64,000 nt of DNA from Xanthobacteraceae bacterium (GTDB taxonomy: Bacteria; Pseudomonadota; Alphaproteobacteria; Rhizobiales; Xanthobacteraceae): positions 121,592 through 185,591 of the forward strand of contig JAQSWY010000002.1 in NCBI GenBank assembly GCA_029266425.1, in the 5' to 3' direction. The notes beneath the pieces are model-generated. The model ran no database searches and was not told the origin of the DNA. It was given only the letters and a program-made list of their open reading frames with translations. Shown piece after piece: positions 1-8,823 of this stretch (within the stretch, counting starts at the first letter, position 1; every line of letters begins with the position of its first letter). A program made the position numbers and the translations under genes.

Positions 1-356
1 GAATCAACGCCCTGCGCGATATCGGCCGACTGCGAGTGCAGATGCAGGTCGATCTGCGCGGTCTCCCAATGGAAGCCCTCCTGCTCGTAGCCGATGTCCT
101 TGATGGCGAGCCGGGCGACGTGAGAGAGGAAATCCTTGGTGATTTCCGCAGGACCGCGGGTCTCGCCCGCGATCACCACCCGGTTGGTGGTGGCGAGGGT
201 CTCGCAGGCGACGCGCAGGTTGCTCGGATCCCAGCCATAGTCCGGCCCATGACGGAAGAAGGCGTCGACCACTTCATCGGAAATGCGGTCGCAGACCTTG
301 TCCGGATGGCCTTCGGAAACGGATTCGCTGGTGAAGAGATAAGCCTGACGGGACAC
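1..356 (-). CDS. metK: S-adenosylmethionine synthetase, N-terminal part (cut by window edge)
   Basis: Makes S-adenosylmethionine from methionine and ATP in the cytosol. Reading the minus strand from a GTG at 356 gives about 118 residues beginning [19 protein letters not shown], the standard MetK N-terminus with the ATP-binding [10 protein letters not shown] segment, followed by the conserved [15 protein letters not shown] stretch. The GTG start is favoured because an AGGAG (366-370) sits nine bases upstream and no in-frame ATG fits. The C-terminal two thirds lie beyond base 1. It is the last gene of the lnt side of the block. I looked for a SAM riboswitch in the 397-base leader and could not identify one. 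Identity is very certain. Confidence 0.96.
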   Translation of the reverse strand, partial: MSRQAYLFTSESVSEGHPDKVCDRISDEVVDAFFRHGPDYGWDPSNLRVACETLATTNRVVIAGETRGPAEITKDFLSHVARLAIKDIGYEQEGFHWETAQIDLHLHSQSADIAQGVD

Positions 357-372
357 GTGACGTCGCTCCTAG

Positions 373-419
373 AGCATGATGCCGAGACGTGCGAAGCGGT
401 TTTCGGACGACACCATGCT
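373..419. repeat. dispersed imperfect palindrome (AGCATGATG...CACCATGCT type)
   Basis: The outer arms read AGCATGATG and CACCATGCT around an inner GCGAAGCGGTTTTC core. This layout resembles a palindrome commonly scattered between Rhizobiales genes. It lies directly upstream of the metK ribosome-binding site, so it would be in the metK leader RNA. The rest of the 357-753 stretch holds the two further repeats listed next and no gene. Confidence 0.7.
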
Positions 420-444
420 TGACCCATTGAAAATCGACCACGTC

Positions 445-480
445 CGATGAATCCGGATCGATTTCGGCCCGGATTCATCG
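445..480. repeat. perfect 12-bp inverted repeat in the metK leader
   Basis: CGATGAATCCGG at 445-456 is matched exactly by CCGGATTCATCG at 469-480 with a 12-base loop. It lies 90-125 bases upstream of metK. It may be a dispersed repeat, the terminator of the upstream HTH regulator gene (no U-tract is seen), or a leader hairpin of metK. Confidence 0.75.
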
Positions 481-663
481 TGATCGTGAGCAAGTCGGGG
501 GCGCAGGCCGGACCCGGCACCGCTACCCAGCAGCCGTTTTCTGGCAAGCCGGGTGCCGGGTCAAGATCGTTCAAGCGAATTTGTTCGGAAAAACGAACGA
601 GGCGTCCGTCGCGTCGCGCCAGAAATATGTGCTGCGGAGCCTTCTTCAAATTCGGCTGAGCCA

Positions 664-730
664 GCGCCAGCTATTCCCCAGGTCCCCTCGTCCGGGGGAT
701 GAGGGTGATCTGGAGTTTGCGGTCAAGCTA
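664..730. repeat. half copy of the CCCGGGTCAAGCCCGGGG repeat family
   Basis: CCCAGGTCCCCTCGTCCGGG followed by GATGAGGGTGATCTGGAG and a GGTCAAGC tail resembles the right half and right flank of the repeat near 42.7 kb, where GATGAGGGCGATTTGGAG and GGTCAAGCCC follow the hairpin. The left arm is missing, so this is a degenerate or solo copy. Confidence 0.55.
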
Positions 731-753
731 TCAGGGAGACCACTCCGGACCGA

Positions 754-1161
754 CTACGAAGCGGGCGCTTCGTCCACCAGCGCCTCGACGAGATCGACGA
801 TGCGGCGGCGCACCTTGGAATCCGAGATGCGGGTGAAGGCGCGCGTCAATGCGAGGCCTTCGGACGTCGCGAGGAAGTCGGACACATAAGCCGGCGATGA
901 ATCCTCGGAAAAACCTGCGGTGGGCGATCCGGAGGGCGCCCCCTCGAAGAAGAACGAAACCGGCACGCCCAGGACGGTGGAAATATGCTGAAGCCGGCTC
1001 GCACCAATTCTATTGGTGCCTTTTTCGTATTTTTGAATCTGTTGGAAGGTAATCCCCAGATTTTCCCCCAGCTTCTCTTGGCTCATACTCACCATCATGC
1101 GCCGCATGCGCACTCGGCTACCGACGTGCTTGTCAACCGGATTGGGAGACTTCTTGGTCAT
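754..1161 (-). CDS. XRE/Cro-like helix-turn-helix transcriptional regulator
   Basis: A 135-residue DNA-binding protein. Residues 13-72 form an HTH_3 (Cro/C1) domain: GSRVRMRRMMVSMSQEKLG, then the recognition region GITFQQIQKYEKGTNRIGA. The C-terminal 60 residues are a charged tail ending VDLVEALVDEAPAS. The start at MTKKSPNPVDKHVG is chosen because GGGGAAG lies a few bases upstream and the more upstream ATG would add residues with no relation to the family. This small regulator between lnt and metK is a conserved Rhizobiales neighbour. Its regulon is not known to me. It could control metK, which follows it after 397 bases. Confidence 0.88.
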   Translation of the reverse strand: MTKKSPNPVDKHVGSRVRMRRMMVSMSQEKLGENLGITFQQIQKYEKGTNRIGASRLQHISTVLGVPVSFFFEGAPSGSPTAGFSEDSSPAYVSDFLATSEGLALTRAFTRISDSKVRRRIVDLVEALVDEAPAS

Positions 1162-1267
1162 CGACTTCCCCGTTCGCAAATAAGTGAATTGCTCCCCCTC
1201 CTCTGCAAAAGGAGAGAAGCGACGCCCAGCCCGGGGACAGTCTAGGGAATGCGTACCTGACCGTCGA

Positions 1268-2923
1268 TCAACTTTTGCGTGTCTCATTGCAACGCATTGT
1301 AAACGCGACGGCAATCGAAAGTATTATCATCAATAATGGTATTATGTTGCCTGCTTTTCCGTAAATGGTTGCAGGCAGTGCGGCCGGAAGGGCGCCGTCC
1401 AGCACGCCGCGTACACCCAGAGGTAGCAAGCCGGTGATTCGACCCACCGAATCGGTGATGGCGGAAATGCCGTTGTTCGTGGCACGCACCAGAGGCAGCC
1501 CTTCCTCGACGGCGCGCAGCCGGGCCTGCTCAAAATGCTGGTGGGGTCCCGGAGTCAGGCCGAACCAGGCATCGTTGCTCACATTGAGCAGGAAGCCCGG
1601 CCGCGGCCCCTCATCCGGCAGCACAGCGCCCGGGAAGATCGCCTCATAACAGATCAGCGGTGCCGCCGTGGGCAGGCCGGGCACGTTGAAGGCATGGCGC
1701 CTCGGCGCCGCGGCGAAGCCGCCGCGCATCCGCGTCAATTGCTCGATGCCGATGCTCTCCAGAAGCGGCTGGAACGGCAGATACTCGCCGAACGGGACCA
1801 GATGCACCTTGTCGGCGGTGGCGAGGATCGCGCCGTCCGAGCCGATGGCGCGCAGGCTGTTGAAGACCTTGATCGCGGTGCGTCCGGGATCGGGCGGAGC
1901 GGCGCGGCCCGCCCCCGTGACCAGCACCGCGCCCGGCGGCAGCAGGTCGGCGATGCGCAGCAGCACGTCGGGCTCGCGCTCGACGAAGAAGGGGAAGGCC
2001 GATTCCGGCCAGAACAGATGGGTGACCCCGGCGAGCCCGCCCGCTTCGACGCTGGTCTTGAGATAGAGGTCGACGACGCTCTGCTTGGCGTCGTAGCGGA
2101 ACTTCTGATCCTGCGGCAGGTCGGGCTGCATGATGCGCAGCTTGACGCCGGGCACGGTGCCGACATCGGTCGCGGAGAGCCGCCAGGCGCCGAAACCCCA
2201 CATCGCCGCCAGCACGGCGAGGCCGAGCAGCGGCGGCAGTATCCGGACGCGTTTGCTTGAACGAACGGCGAGAAGGGCCACGGGGCTCGCCAGCACCGCC
2301 ACCGTGACCAGGCTGAGCCCCCACAGGCCGAACAGCGAGGCCGATTGCGCGAGCTCGAGATTATTGGCCAGCGCATAGCCGAAGCTGTTCCAGGGAAAGC
2401 CGGTCAGCGCGATGCCGCGCAGCCAGTCGGCGGCGGCGAGGCCGGCAGCCAGCGCCAGGATGCGTCCCGGCCTCTCACTCCACAGCGCCCGGGCGAGCAC
2501 GCAGCCGAGGCCGATATGAATGGCGAGATAGGCCGGCAGACCGAGGACGGCGAACGGAATCAGCCAGGCGAAGGCTTCCGCCTGCACCAGGAAGGCCTCG
2601 CCGATCCACCACAGGCCGGCGACCAGATAGCCGAAGCCAAACCACCAGCCGGCGATGAAGGCGCCCCGATAGCCCCGCCCGCCGGCGATCGCCGCGCCGT
2701 CGATCAAGAGCACGAGCACCGGCAGGGTGAGTGCCAGCACCGGCCAGATGCCGAACGGCGGCATGGCGAGCGCGGAGAGCGCGCCGGCGGCGAGGGCGAT
2801 CGCCAGCCGCCGCCAGCCGGTCGCGAGCATGATGCGGTCGGGCAGCGTCACCGGCATTTGCTGCAGATGTTCGATCAGAGATTTGCGGGCGGGACTGCGG
2901 GCAGGCGCCCCTGTGCTGCTCAC
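1268..2923 (-). CDS. lnt: Apolipoprotein N-acyltransferase
   Basis: Inner-membrane enzyme that adds the third acyl chain to the N-terminal cysteine of lipoproteins. The 551 residues begin with several hydrophobic membrane segments (about 38-225), followed by a periplasmic nitrilase-type domain (about 260-500) and a C-terminal membrane helix (IIPLLMIILSIAVAFTM). The catalytic triad is visible: Glu307 in WPESAFP, Lys372 in ADKVHLVPFGEYLP, Cys425 in LICYEAIFP. The start codon overlaps the corC stop by four bases, so the two genes are translationally coupled. Length is normal for the family. Confidence 0.95.
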   Translation of the reverse strand: MSSTGAPARSPARKSLIEHLQQMPVTLPDRIMLATGWRRLAIALAAGALSALAMPPFGIWPVLALTLPVLVLLIDGAAIAGGRGYRGAFIAGWWFGFGYLVAGLWWIGEAFLVQAEAFAWLIPFAVLGLPAYLAIHIGLGCVLARALWSERPGRILALAAGLAAADWLRGIALTGFPWNSFGYALANNLELAQSASLFGLWGLSLVTVAVLASPVALLAVRSSKRVRILPPLLGLAVLAAMWGFGAWRLSATDVGTVPGVKLRIMQPDLPQDQKFRYDAKQSVVDLYLKTSVEAGGLAGVTHLFWPESAFPFFVEREPDVLLRIADLLPPGAVLVTGAGRAAPPDPGRTAIKVFNSLRAIGSDGAILATADKVHLVPFGEYLPFQPLLESIGIEQLTRMRGGFAAAPRRHAFNVPGLPTAAPLICYEAIFPGAVLPDEGPRPGFLLNVSNDAWFGLTPGPHQHFEQARLRAVEEGLPLVRATNNGISAITDSVGRITGLLPLGVRGVLDGALPAALPATIYGKAGNIIPLLMIILSIAVAFTMRCNETRKS

Positions 2924-4125
2924 GCGGCGTCCGGATCGCGCAGCGCCGGGCGTGACGCGCTCTGCTGCTCGGCTGGAGCCGGCAGGCTGCCGCGGGCCGG
3001 CTCACCGTTTTGCGGCCGGGTGCCCTGCTGGCCAGCGGCCTGATCCGGGCGCCGCACCGGATGGCGGGCGCCTTCGCGGGCCCTGACGATGCGCAGCCGC
3101 TTCACCCGGCGCGGATCGGCGTCCAGCACCTCGATCTCGAAAGCGCCAGGGCCGGAGACGATCTCGCCGCGCACCGGGACGCGACCGGCCAACGTGACGA
3201 GAAGGCCGCCGAGCGTGTCGACCTCCTCGGCCTCCTCGCCCATGGCGAAGGCGGGGTCGATCTCCTCGGCCACTTCCTCGAGCCCGGCGCGCGCATCGGC
3301 GATGAAGCTGCCGTCGGCCTGCCTGGCGATCAGCGGGGTCTCCTCGTCGTCGTGCTCGTCCTCGATGTCGCCGACGATCTCCTCGACGAGATCCTCCATC
3401 GAGACGATGCCGTCGGTTCCGCCATATTCGTCGATGACGAGCGCGAGGTGGATGCGGCTCGCCTGCATGCTGGCCAGCAGCTCGATGGACGGCATGGACG
3501 GCGGCACGAACAGCAGGCGACGGATCAGCTTGGTGGAGCCGAGCGAGGCACCGAGATCGATGGCCTTGAGATTGAAGGCCGGGAGCAGCCCCTTGGCTTC
3601 AACATGGTGGACCGGTTCATCCGGCGTGCCGGCTTCCTGCGTCGTCTCGTGACCCGTGTCCTTCCTGCGCGGCGTCATGGCGCGCTGGGTGAGATAGGCG
3701 ACGAGGTCGCGGATGTGCACCATGCCGACGGGGTCGTCGAGCGTGTCGTCATAGACGACGAGGCGGGAATGGCCGGCATCGGCGAACACCGCCAGCAATT
3801 CGCCGAGCACGATGTCCTTCTGCACCGCGATGATGTCGGCCCGCGGCACCATCACGTCACCGACCCGCAGCTCGCGCAGATCGAGGATGTTCTTGAGCAT
3901 CGCCCGCTCGGTCACCGACAGGTCGGTGGTGGCGTCGACGCTGGACGAGGCGAGCACCTCGGCAAGGTCGGTGCGCAGCGAGCCGGAGGAGCGCCAGCCC
4001 CCGATCAGACCGCGCAGGCGATCCAATAGGCCGGCGCCGCGTGTCTCCGGCGAAGATCGTGGCTCGTCGGTCGGACCGGGACTTTCGGTCGGCGTCGGCG
4101 AAGGGGAGTGAGCAGGGTCGGACAT
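2920..4125 (-). CDS. corC: CBS-domain hemolysin-like protein (CorC/YbeX family)
   Basis: A cytosolic CorC/HlyC-type protein: tandem CBS domains (DVMVPRADIIAV... to about residue 150, and LLFVPPSMPSIELLASMQ... IDEYGGTDGIVSMEDLVEEI), then the CorC_HlyC transporter-associated domain. There is no membrane DUF21 domain, as in E. coli YbeX. The N-terminus is Pro/Ser-rich and the C-terminal tail after the CorC domain is also disordered (Pro/Arg/Gln-rich). The ATG at 4125 is preferred to a TTG five codons upstream at 4140. It sits between ybeY and lnt as in most Proteobacteria, which points to a role in rRNA/ribosome or envelope homeostasis. Its precise function, including any part in Mg/Co efflux, is unsettled. 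Confidence 0.9.
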   Translation of the reverse strand: MSDPAHSPSPTPTESPGPTDEPRSSPETRGAGLLDRLRGLIGGWRSSGSLRTDLAEVLASSSVDATTDLSVTERAMLKNILDLRELRVGDVMVPRADIIAVQKDIVLGELLAVFADAGHSRLVVYDDTLDDPVGMVHIRDLVAYLTQRAMTPRRKDTGHETTQEAGTPDEPVHHVEAKGLLPAFNLKAIDLGASLGSTKLIRRLLFVPPSMPSIELLASMQASRIHLALVIDEYGGTDGIVSMEDLVEEIVGDIEDEHDDEETPLIARQADGSFIADARAGLEEVAEEIDPAFAMGEEAEEVDTLGGLLVTLAGRVPVRGEIVSGPGAFEIEVLDADPRRVKRLRIVRAREGARHPVRRPDQAAGQQGTRPQNGEPARGSLPAPAEQQSASRPALRDPDAA

Positions 4126-4143
4126 GAGACTCAGGTTCAAGGT

Positions 4144-4668
4144 TCAAACAACCGGGTCGGTTTCGGCATAGGGATCCGGCACGCCGAGACCCGCCAGTAT
4201 CGAGCGTTCGAGCGCTTCCATCGCCTCGGCGTCGCCCGTCTCCTCGTGGTCGTGGCCGAGGAGATGCAGCGTGCCATGCACGGCAAGATGGACCAGATGA
4301 TCGGCGAGCGGCTTGCCTTCGCTTGCCGCCTCGCGCTCCATGGTCTGGTACGCGATGGCGATATCCCCGAGATGGGGGTCGCCGCCGGCGCGCGCCACCT
4401 GTGGAGACGGGAAGGACAGCACATTGGTGGCCTTGTCCTTGCCGCGCCAGTCGCGGTTCAGCGCGCGTATGCCCTCGTCGTCGGTCAGCATCACCGCGAT
4501 CTCGGCCGCCTCCGGCGCCTCGTCATCTTGGTCGGTATCGCCTTCGATGCCCGCGGCACGGCAGGCCGCGGCGACCGCGACCTCGATCAGCTCGGCGGCA
4601 GCCGGCAAGGCCGACCAGGCGTCGGCCTCGACCACCACATCCACCTCGATGGTACTGCCATCGCTCAT
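4144..4668 (-). CDS. ybeY: Endoribonuclease YbeY (rRNA maturation factor)
   Basis: Single-strand endoribonuclease involved in 16S rRNA 3'-end maturation and ribosome quality control. The metal-binding signature HGTLHLLGHDH is intact, with likely zinc ligands His131, His135 and His141. The upstream NVLSFP motif (82-87) is also typical. At 174 residues it is slightly longer than E. coli YbeY because of an acidic insert (about 43-54, DTDQDDEAPEAAE). Its start overlaps the phoH stop by four bases (ATGA), so it is translated with phoH. Confidence 0.95.
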   Translation of the reverse strand: MSDGSTIEVDVVVEADAWSALPAAAELIEVAVAAACRAAGIEGDTDQDDEAPEAAEIAVMLTDDEGIRALNRDWRGKDKATNVLSFPSPQVARAGGDPHLGDIAIAYQTMEREAASEGKPLADHLVHLAVHGTLHLLGHDHEETGDAEAMEALERSILAGLGVPDPYAETDPVV

Positions 4669-5804
4669 GATTTGGCGCTCACAGCCTGTGCACCGGATTG
4701 CGCACCCGTCTGGCCCTGCTTGTCATAGGCAGCGACGATGCGCCCGACCAGCTCGTGGCGGACCACGTCGGCCGCATGGAAGTGGCAGACCTCGATGCCC
4801 TCGACATTGCCGAGCAGGTCGATCGCCTCCGCCAGACCGGACTTCTGGCCGGGCGGCAGGTCGATCTGGCTCGGGTCGCCGGTGACGATCATATGCGAAT
4901 TCTCGCCGAGGCGGGTGAGGAACATCTTCATCTGCATCGTGGTGGTATTCTGCGCCTCGTCGAGGATGACGCAGGCATTGGCCAGCGTGCGGCCGCGCAT
5001 GAAGGCGAGCGGGGCGATCTCGATCTCGCCGGAGGTCAAAGCGCGCTCGACGAAGGCCTTGTCCATCAGGTCGTGCAGTGCGTCATAGATCGGCCGCAGG
5101 TACGGATCGACCTTCTCCTTCATGTCGCCGGGCAGGAAGCCGAGACGTTCGCCGGCCTCGACCGCCGGACGCGACAGGATGATGCGGTCCACCGCGCGGC
5201 GCTCGAGCAGATGCACGGCATAGGCCACCGCCAGCCAGGTCTTGCCGGTGCCGGCGGGGCCGACCCCGAACACCAGGGTGTGGCGCTTGAGGGCGCGGAT
5301 ATAGGCATCCTGCGCCGCGGTGCGGGCGCGCACCGGACGCCGGCGCAGCTGGATCTCGTCGAAGCTCTGCTTGCGCGCGGCCGGGTCGAAATCGAACAGG
5401 AAGCCCTGTGAGGCCGCCTCGCGGATCACCCCCTCGACATCGCCGGTGGCAAGCTCGCCGCCCTTCTTGAGCCGCGCATAGAGCGTCTCCAGCACGTGCC
5501 GGGCCTGGTCGCAGGCCTCGCGTGCGCCTTCGATGGTGACGTGATTGCCGCGCTGCTCGGCGACGACGTCGAGCCGGCGCTCGATCAGCGCGAGGTTCTG
5601 GCCGTAATGGCCGAACAGCAGGCTGGCGAGCCGGTTGTCGTCGAAGGCAAGCACGATCTGCGCCGGCGCCCCGGACTCCGGGGTCATCCAGCTCGCGGTG
5701 GAAGACGGGCTGGGGCTGGAGGAAGACGCGGAACTGGAAGACGAAGAGGCACGCGCGGCCACGAATGGCCGGTCGGAATCGGACCCAGGTCGACGCACGC
5801 TCAA
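4665..5804 (-). CDS. phoH: PhoH-like ATPase
   Basis: Cytosolic P-loop ATPase of the PhoH family, often paired with YbeY and linked to RNA metabolism. A KH-like N-terminal region (about 48-145) precedes the ATPase core with Walker A GPAGTGKT (182-189) and Walker [10 protein letters not shown], followed by [10 protein letters not shown]. The first codon is TTG at 5804, overlapping the miaB stop; a GTG at 5798 and an ATG at 5687 are alternatives. If the upstream start is right, the first 40 residues are unusual: a serine run (about 20-35) before the first family-conserved residue. Confidence 0.92.
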   Translation of the reverse strand: MSVRRPGSDSDRPFVAARASSSSSSASSSSPSPSSTASWMTPESGAPAQIVLAFDDNRLASLLFGHYGQNLALIERRLDVVAEQRGNHVTIEGAREACDQARHVLETLYARLKKGGELATGDVEGVIREAASQGFLFDFDPAARKQSFDEIQLRRRPVRARTAAQDAYIRALKRHTLVFGVGPAGTGKTWLAVAYAVHLLERRAVDRIILSRPAVEAGERLGFLPGDMKEKVDPYLRPIYDALHDLMDKAFVERALTSGEIEIAPLAFMRGRTLANACVILDEAQNTTTMQMKMFLTRLGENSHMIVTGDPSQIDLPPGQKSGLAEAIDLLGNVEGIEVCHFHAADVVRHELVGRIVAAYDKQGQTGAQSGAQAVSAKS

Positions 5805-7210
5805 GCCTCCACCTTCTCCTCTCGCATGGCATGGACCGCGCCAGCCGCGGCGCCACCTGCAAAAAACTCACCGCCCAGCACCTCGCCGGCCAGGCTCCTG
5901 GTGCTGACGTCGCGGATCTCGACCCGCGCCAGCGTCCCGATGGCCTCGCGCGGCGCCAGCACCACGACAGACTGTAGATAGGGCGAGCGCCCGATGATTT
6001 GACCGGGCAGCCGGCCAGGTTTTTCCAGCAATATGTCGAAGCGGGCGCCGCGGCAGGCCTCGTCGAACGCCGCCTTCTGCCGCTCCAGCAGGGCCTGGAG
6101 CGCGTAGATCCGCTCGTTCTTCACCGCTTCGGGGATCTGGTCTTCGTGCGTCGCCGCCGGCGTGCCGGGGCGCGGGCTGTATTTGAAGGAGAAGGCGCCG
6201 GCAAAGCCGACCTTTTCCACCAGATCCATGGTGTCGGCGAAATCCTCGTCGCTCTCACCGGGAAAGCCGACGATGAAATCGGAGGAGAAGGCGATGTCAG
6301 GACGGGCCGCGCGCACCCGCGCCACCAGCTCGAAATAGAGCTCGCGGTCATGCTTGCGGTTCATCGCCGCCAGCAGCCGGTTGGAACCGGACTGCACGGG
6401 CAGATGCAGATAGGGCATCAGGGCCGGCATCTCGCGATGGGCGGCGATCAGCTCGTCATCCATGTCACGCGGATGGCTGGTGGTGTAGCGCACCCGGGCG
6501 ATGCCCGCGATCGCCGCTACCCGGCGCACCAGCTCGGCGAGCCCGGCGGGGCGGCCGCGCTCGTCGAGCCCATGATAGGCGTTGACGTTCTGGCCGATCA
6601 GCGTGACCTCGCGTACCCCGCCATCGGCGAGCCGCGCCACCTCTTCGAGGATCTTGGCGAGGGGCCGCGAGACCTCGGCGCCGCGGGTATAGGGCACCAC
6701 GCAAAAAGTGCAGAACTTGTCGCAGCCTTCCTGCACGGTGACGAAGGCGGTGGGGCCGCGCTTGGCGATGGCCGCGCGGGTCGGCGGGGCGAGGAAATCG
6801 AACTTGTCCTCGACCGGGAATTCGGTCTCCACCACTCCGCGCCTCTGCTCGGCGCTGGCGATGAGCTCGGGCAGGCGGTGATAGCTCTGCGGACCGACCA
6901 CGAGGTCGACGACGCGGGCGCGCTTGACGATCTCGGCGCCCTCGGCCTGCGCGACGCAGCCGGCGACCGCGACCATGGTCTTGCGGCCCTGCTCTTCCTG
7001 CTGCTTCCGCAGCCGCCCGAGCTCGGAATAGACCTTCTCGGCGGCCTTCTCGCGGATGTGGCAGGTGTTGAGGATGACGAGGTCGGCGTCCTCGGCCGAG
7101 TTCGTCTCGACATAGCCCTCGCGCGCCAGGGTGTCCGTCATGCGCTGGGCGTCATAGACGTTCATCTGGCAACCGAAGGACTTGACGTACAGCTTGCGGG
7201 GTTCGCTCAT
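5801..7210 (-). CDS. miaB: tRNA-2-methylthio-N6-dimethylallyladenosine synthase
   Basis: Radical SAM methylthiotransferase that modifies A37 of tRNAs reading UNN codons. In order: UPF0004 domain with Cys14 ([11 protein letters not shown]) and further cluster cysteines in [14 protein letters not shown] and VAGCVAQ; radical SAM domain with CxxxCxxC in [18 protein letters not shown]-terminal TRAM domain. 469 residues from [13 protein letters not shown], the usual N-terminus; an ATG 34 codons upstream would add unrelated sequence. The stop overlaps the phoH start by four bases. Confidence 0.95.
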   Translation of the reverse strand: MSEPRKLYVKSFGCQMNVYDAQRMTDTLAREGYVETNSAEDADLVILNTCHIREKAAEKVYSELGRLRKQQEEQGRKTMVAVAGCVAQAEGAEIVKRARVVDLVVGPQSYHRLPELIASAEQRRGVVETEFPVEDKFDFLAPPTRAAIAKRGPTAFVTVQEGCDKFCTFCVVPYTRGAEVSRPLAKILEEVARLADGGVREVTLIGQNVNAYHGLDERGRPAGLAELVRRVAAIAGIARVRYTTSHPRDMDDELIAAHREMPALMPYLHLPVQSGSNRLLAAMNRKHDRELYFELVARVRAARPDIAFSSDFIVGFPGESDEDFADTMDLVEKVGFAGAFSFKYSPRPGTPAATHEDQIPEAVKNERIYALQALLERQKAAFDEACRGARFDILLEKPGRLPGQIIGRSPYLQSVVVLAPREAIGTLARVEIRDVSTRSLAGEVLGGEFFAGGAAAGAVHAMREEKVEA

Positions 7211-7363
7211 CGCGCTTCGATCGACCCATGCCGCGACGACGGATGCGTCCGGCAGGACCCTTGTGAGAATCTGGCGTGCAGGTGCGACGCCTTCGTGAAG
7301 GCGCCCGCACAAATCGCCGCTCGTTCCCGGGTCGAGATCGTCTACGTCTCCTTGGCCACGCCT

Positions 7364-7387
7364 GGAATCCGTGTTTAACCGGATTCC
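7364..7387. promoter_or_regulatory. palindrome GGAATCCG-N8-CGGATTCC upstream of miaB
   Basis: A perfect 8-bp inverted repeat around TGTTTAAC in the 214-base plsC-miaB gap, about 154 bases before the miaB start. It could be a protein-binding site or a dispersed repeat. No U-tract follows, so it is not a clear terminator. Confidence 0.4.
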
Positions 7388-7424
7388 ACCGAAAAGGGAA
7401 TGCGCGCAAGGCGCGGCAAAGGTT

Positions 7425-8192
7425 TTATGCCGGCCGTCCGCGCAGCGCCCCCGCCAGCATGGCGCGGGATCGCCGGTGGGCCTCGAAGGTCAGCGCCTTG
7501 CGGTCGGGACCGGTCAGCGGCTCGGCGAGGTGGACCTCCACATCGACGGCGCCGCGCTTCAGGATCGCGAACAGATGCGGCGCGAGGTCCATATCGCCGT
7601 ACCAGGCGACCATGGGGCGGCGGGTGCGGCCGAGCGGCACGCCGCCGAGCCCGACATAGGCGATGGCGAGCGGCTGGACACTGGCCGGGGCGCCGCTGCC
7701 GAACGCATCCCGCGTCGCCCCGAGCAGCGCGGAGCGATAGGGCAGGACGCGGTTGCCGTCGCTCGAGGTGCCCTCGGCGAACAGGACCACGGGGTCGCCC
7801 TCGCGCAGCCGGTCAGCGATCGCCTCGTTCACCTTGGCGGTGGCGGCGCGGCTGTTGCGATCGACGAAAACGGTGCGCTGGAGCTTGGCCAGCAGGCCGA
7901 TGCCGGGCCAGCCGGCGACCTCGCTCTTGGCAATGAAGCCGAGCGGAAAGCGCGAGCCGAGCACCGGAATATCGAGCCAGGACACATGGTTGGAGACGAG
8001 GATCAGCGGCCGGGCGGTGGCCGGCTCGCCCACCATGCGCACCCGCACGCCGATCATCCCCAGGAGCAGCCGATGGTAGATCAGGGGGATCCAGCGCCGG
8101 CTCGGCAGCTTCAGCGCGAGCGAGAGCCATTGCAGCGGTATACCGACAGCAGTGACGAGCACCACCGGCACCAGCACCAGCCAGGCCCTCAT
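7425..8192 (-). CDS. plsC: 1-acyl-sn-glycerol-3-phosphate acyltransferase
   Basis: Membrane-bound acyltransferase making phosphatidic acid from lysophosphatidic acid. An N-terminal membrane helix ([19 protein letters not shown]) precedes the PlsC domain. The catalytic HX4D motif is NHVSWLD (His69, Asp74), and the acceptor-binding FAEGTSS motif is at 138-144. 255 residues, normal size. It starts eight bases after the fur stop, so the two are probably co-transcribed. Confidence 0.92.
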   Translation of the reverse strand: MRAWLVLVPVVLVTAVGIPLQWLSLALKLPSRRWIPLIYHRLLLGMIGVRVRMVGEPATARPLILVSNHVSWLDIPVLGSRFPLGFIAKSEVAGWPGIGLLAKLQRTVFVDRNSRAATAKVNEAIADRLREGDPVVLFAEGTSSDGNRVLPYRSALLGATRDAFGSGAPASVQPLAIAYVGLGGVPLGRTRRPMVAWYGDMDLAPHLFAILKRGAVDVEVHLAEPLTGPDRKALTFEAHRRSRAMLAGALRGRPA

Positions 8193-8200
8193 GGAGAAGC

Positions 8201-8629
8201 TCAGTCCTTTTTCGGGTCGAGCGGGACGCCGTAGAGCTCGAGCCGATGGCCGACCAGGCGGAAGCCGAGCTTGCGCGCGATCTCCTCCTGGAGCTGCTCG
8301 ATCTCCTCGGAGCGGAACTCGACGACGGTGCCGTTGCGCAGATCGATCAGATGGTCGTGATGCTCGTCCGGCACCGGCTCGTAGCGCGAGCGGCCATCGC
8401 GGAAATCATGGCGTTCGATGATGCCGGCATCCTCGAACAGCTTCACTGTGCGGTAGACGGTGGAAATCGAGATGCGATCGTCGACCGCGGCGGCGCGGCG
8501 GTGCAGTTCCTCGACATCGGGATGGTCCTGCGCCTCAGTGATGACGCGCGCGATCACCCGGCGCTGGTCGGTCATGCGCAGGCCGAGCGTCATGCAGGCT
8601 TCTTCGATTGCGGTCGGCTTGTCGTTCAT
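8201..8629 (-). CDS. fur: Fur-family metal-responsive repressor (Fur/Mur)
   Basis: 142-residue Fur superfamily regulator. Winged-helix recognition region ISISTVYRTVKLFEDAGII (53-71), regulatory metal site EHHDHLID (His90, His91, His93), C-terminal dimerisation domain. There is no CxxC structural zinc pair. In Rhizobiales the orthologue at this locus often responds to manganese (Mur) rather than iron, so the metal cannot be decided here. Normally rimI sits directly upstream; here the cassette at 8.8-15.3 kb lies between. Confidence 0.9.
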   Translation of the reverse strand: MNDKPTAIEEACMTLGLRMTDQRRVIARVITEAQDHPDVEELHRRAAAVDDRISISTVYRTVKLFEDAGIIERHDFRDGRSRYEPVPDEHHDHLIDLRNGTVVEFRSEEIEQLQEEIARKLGFRLVGHRLELYGVPLDPKKD

Positions 8630-8703
8630 GCCGCCTCATCCCCTCCGAGCACATTCCGCTGAACGACCCTTGCCATCAGGATATGCTCCAGTTTCTTGAA
8701 TTT

Positions 8704-8753
8704 AGAGCACTTTTCATCCCTTGAACGTTACCGTCCGCGGGATGACGGGCTCT
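8704..8753. repeat. imperfect dispersed palindrome upstream of fur
   Basis: AGAGC...CATCCC on the left pairs with GGGATG...GGCTCT on the right. It is similar in layout to the AGAGCA-type palindromes elsewhere in the window and marks the border between the housekeeping block and the catabolic cassette. Confidence 0.5.
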
Positions 8754-8823
8754 GGCCAGCCTTATGACGCAAGCGGCAGGCCAGGGGCAACTCATTACTG
8801 GACGCGGCGTGCGACGTGCCTGC

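Noticed and set aside
357..753. SAM riboswitch before metK
   Set aside because: I looked for SAM-II and SAM/SAH-type layouts and found only palindromic repeats; no convincing pseudoknot pairing was visible by eye.
3010..4029. Long plus-strand open frame opposite corC
   Set aside because: It is His/Asp/Gly-rich shadow coding typical of the antisense strand of a high-GC gene. The same holds for similar long antisense frames opposite phoR, miaB, kup, murJ, dnaK and the MFS gene.
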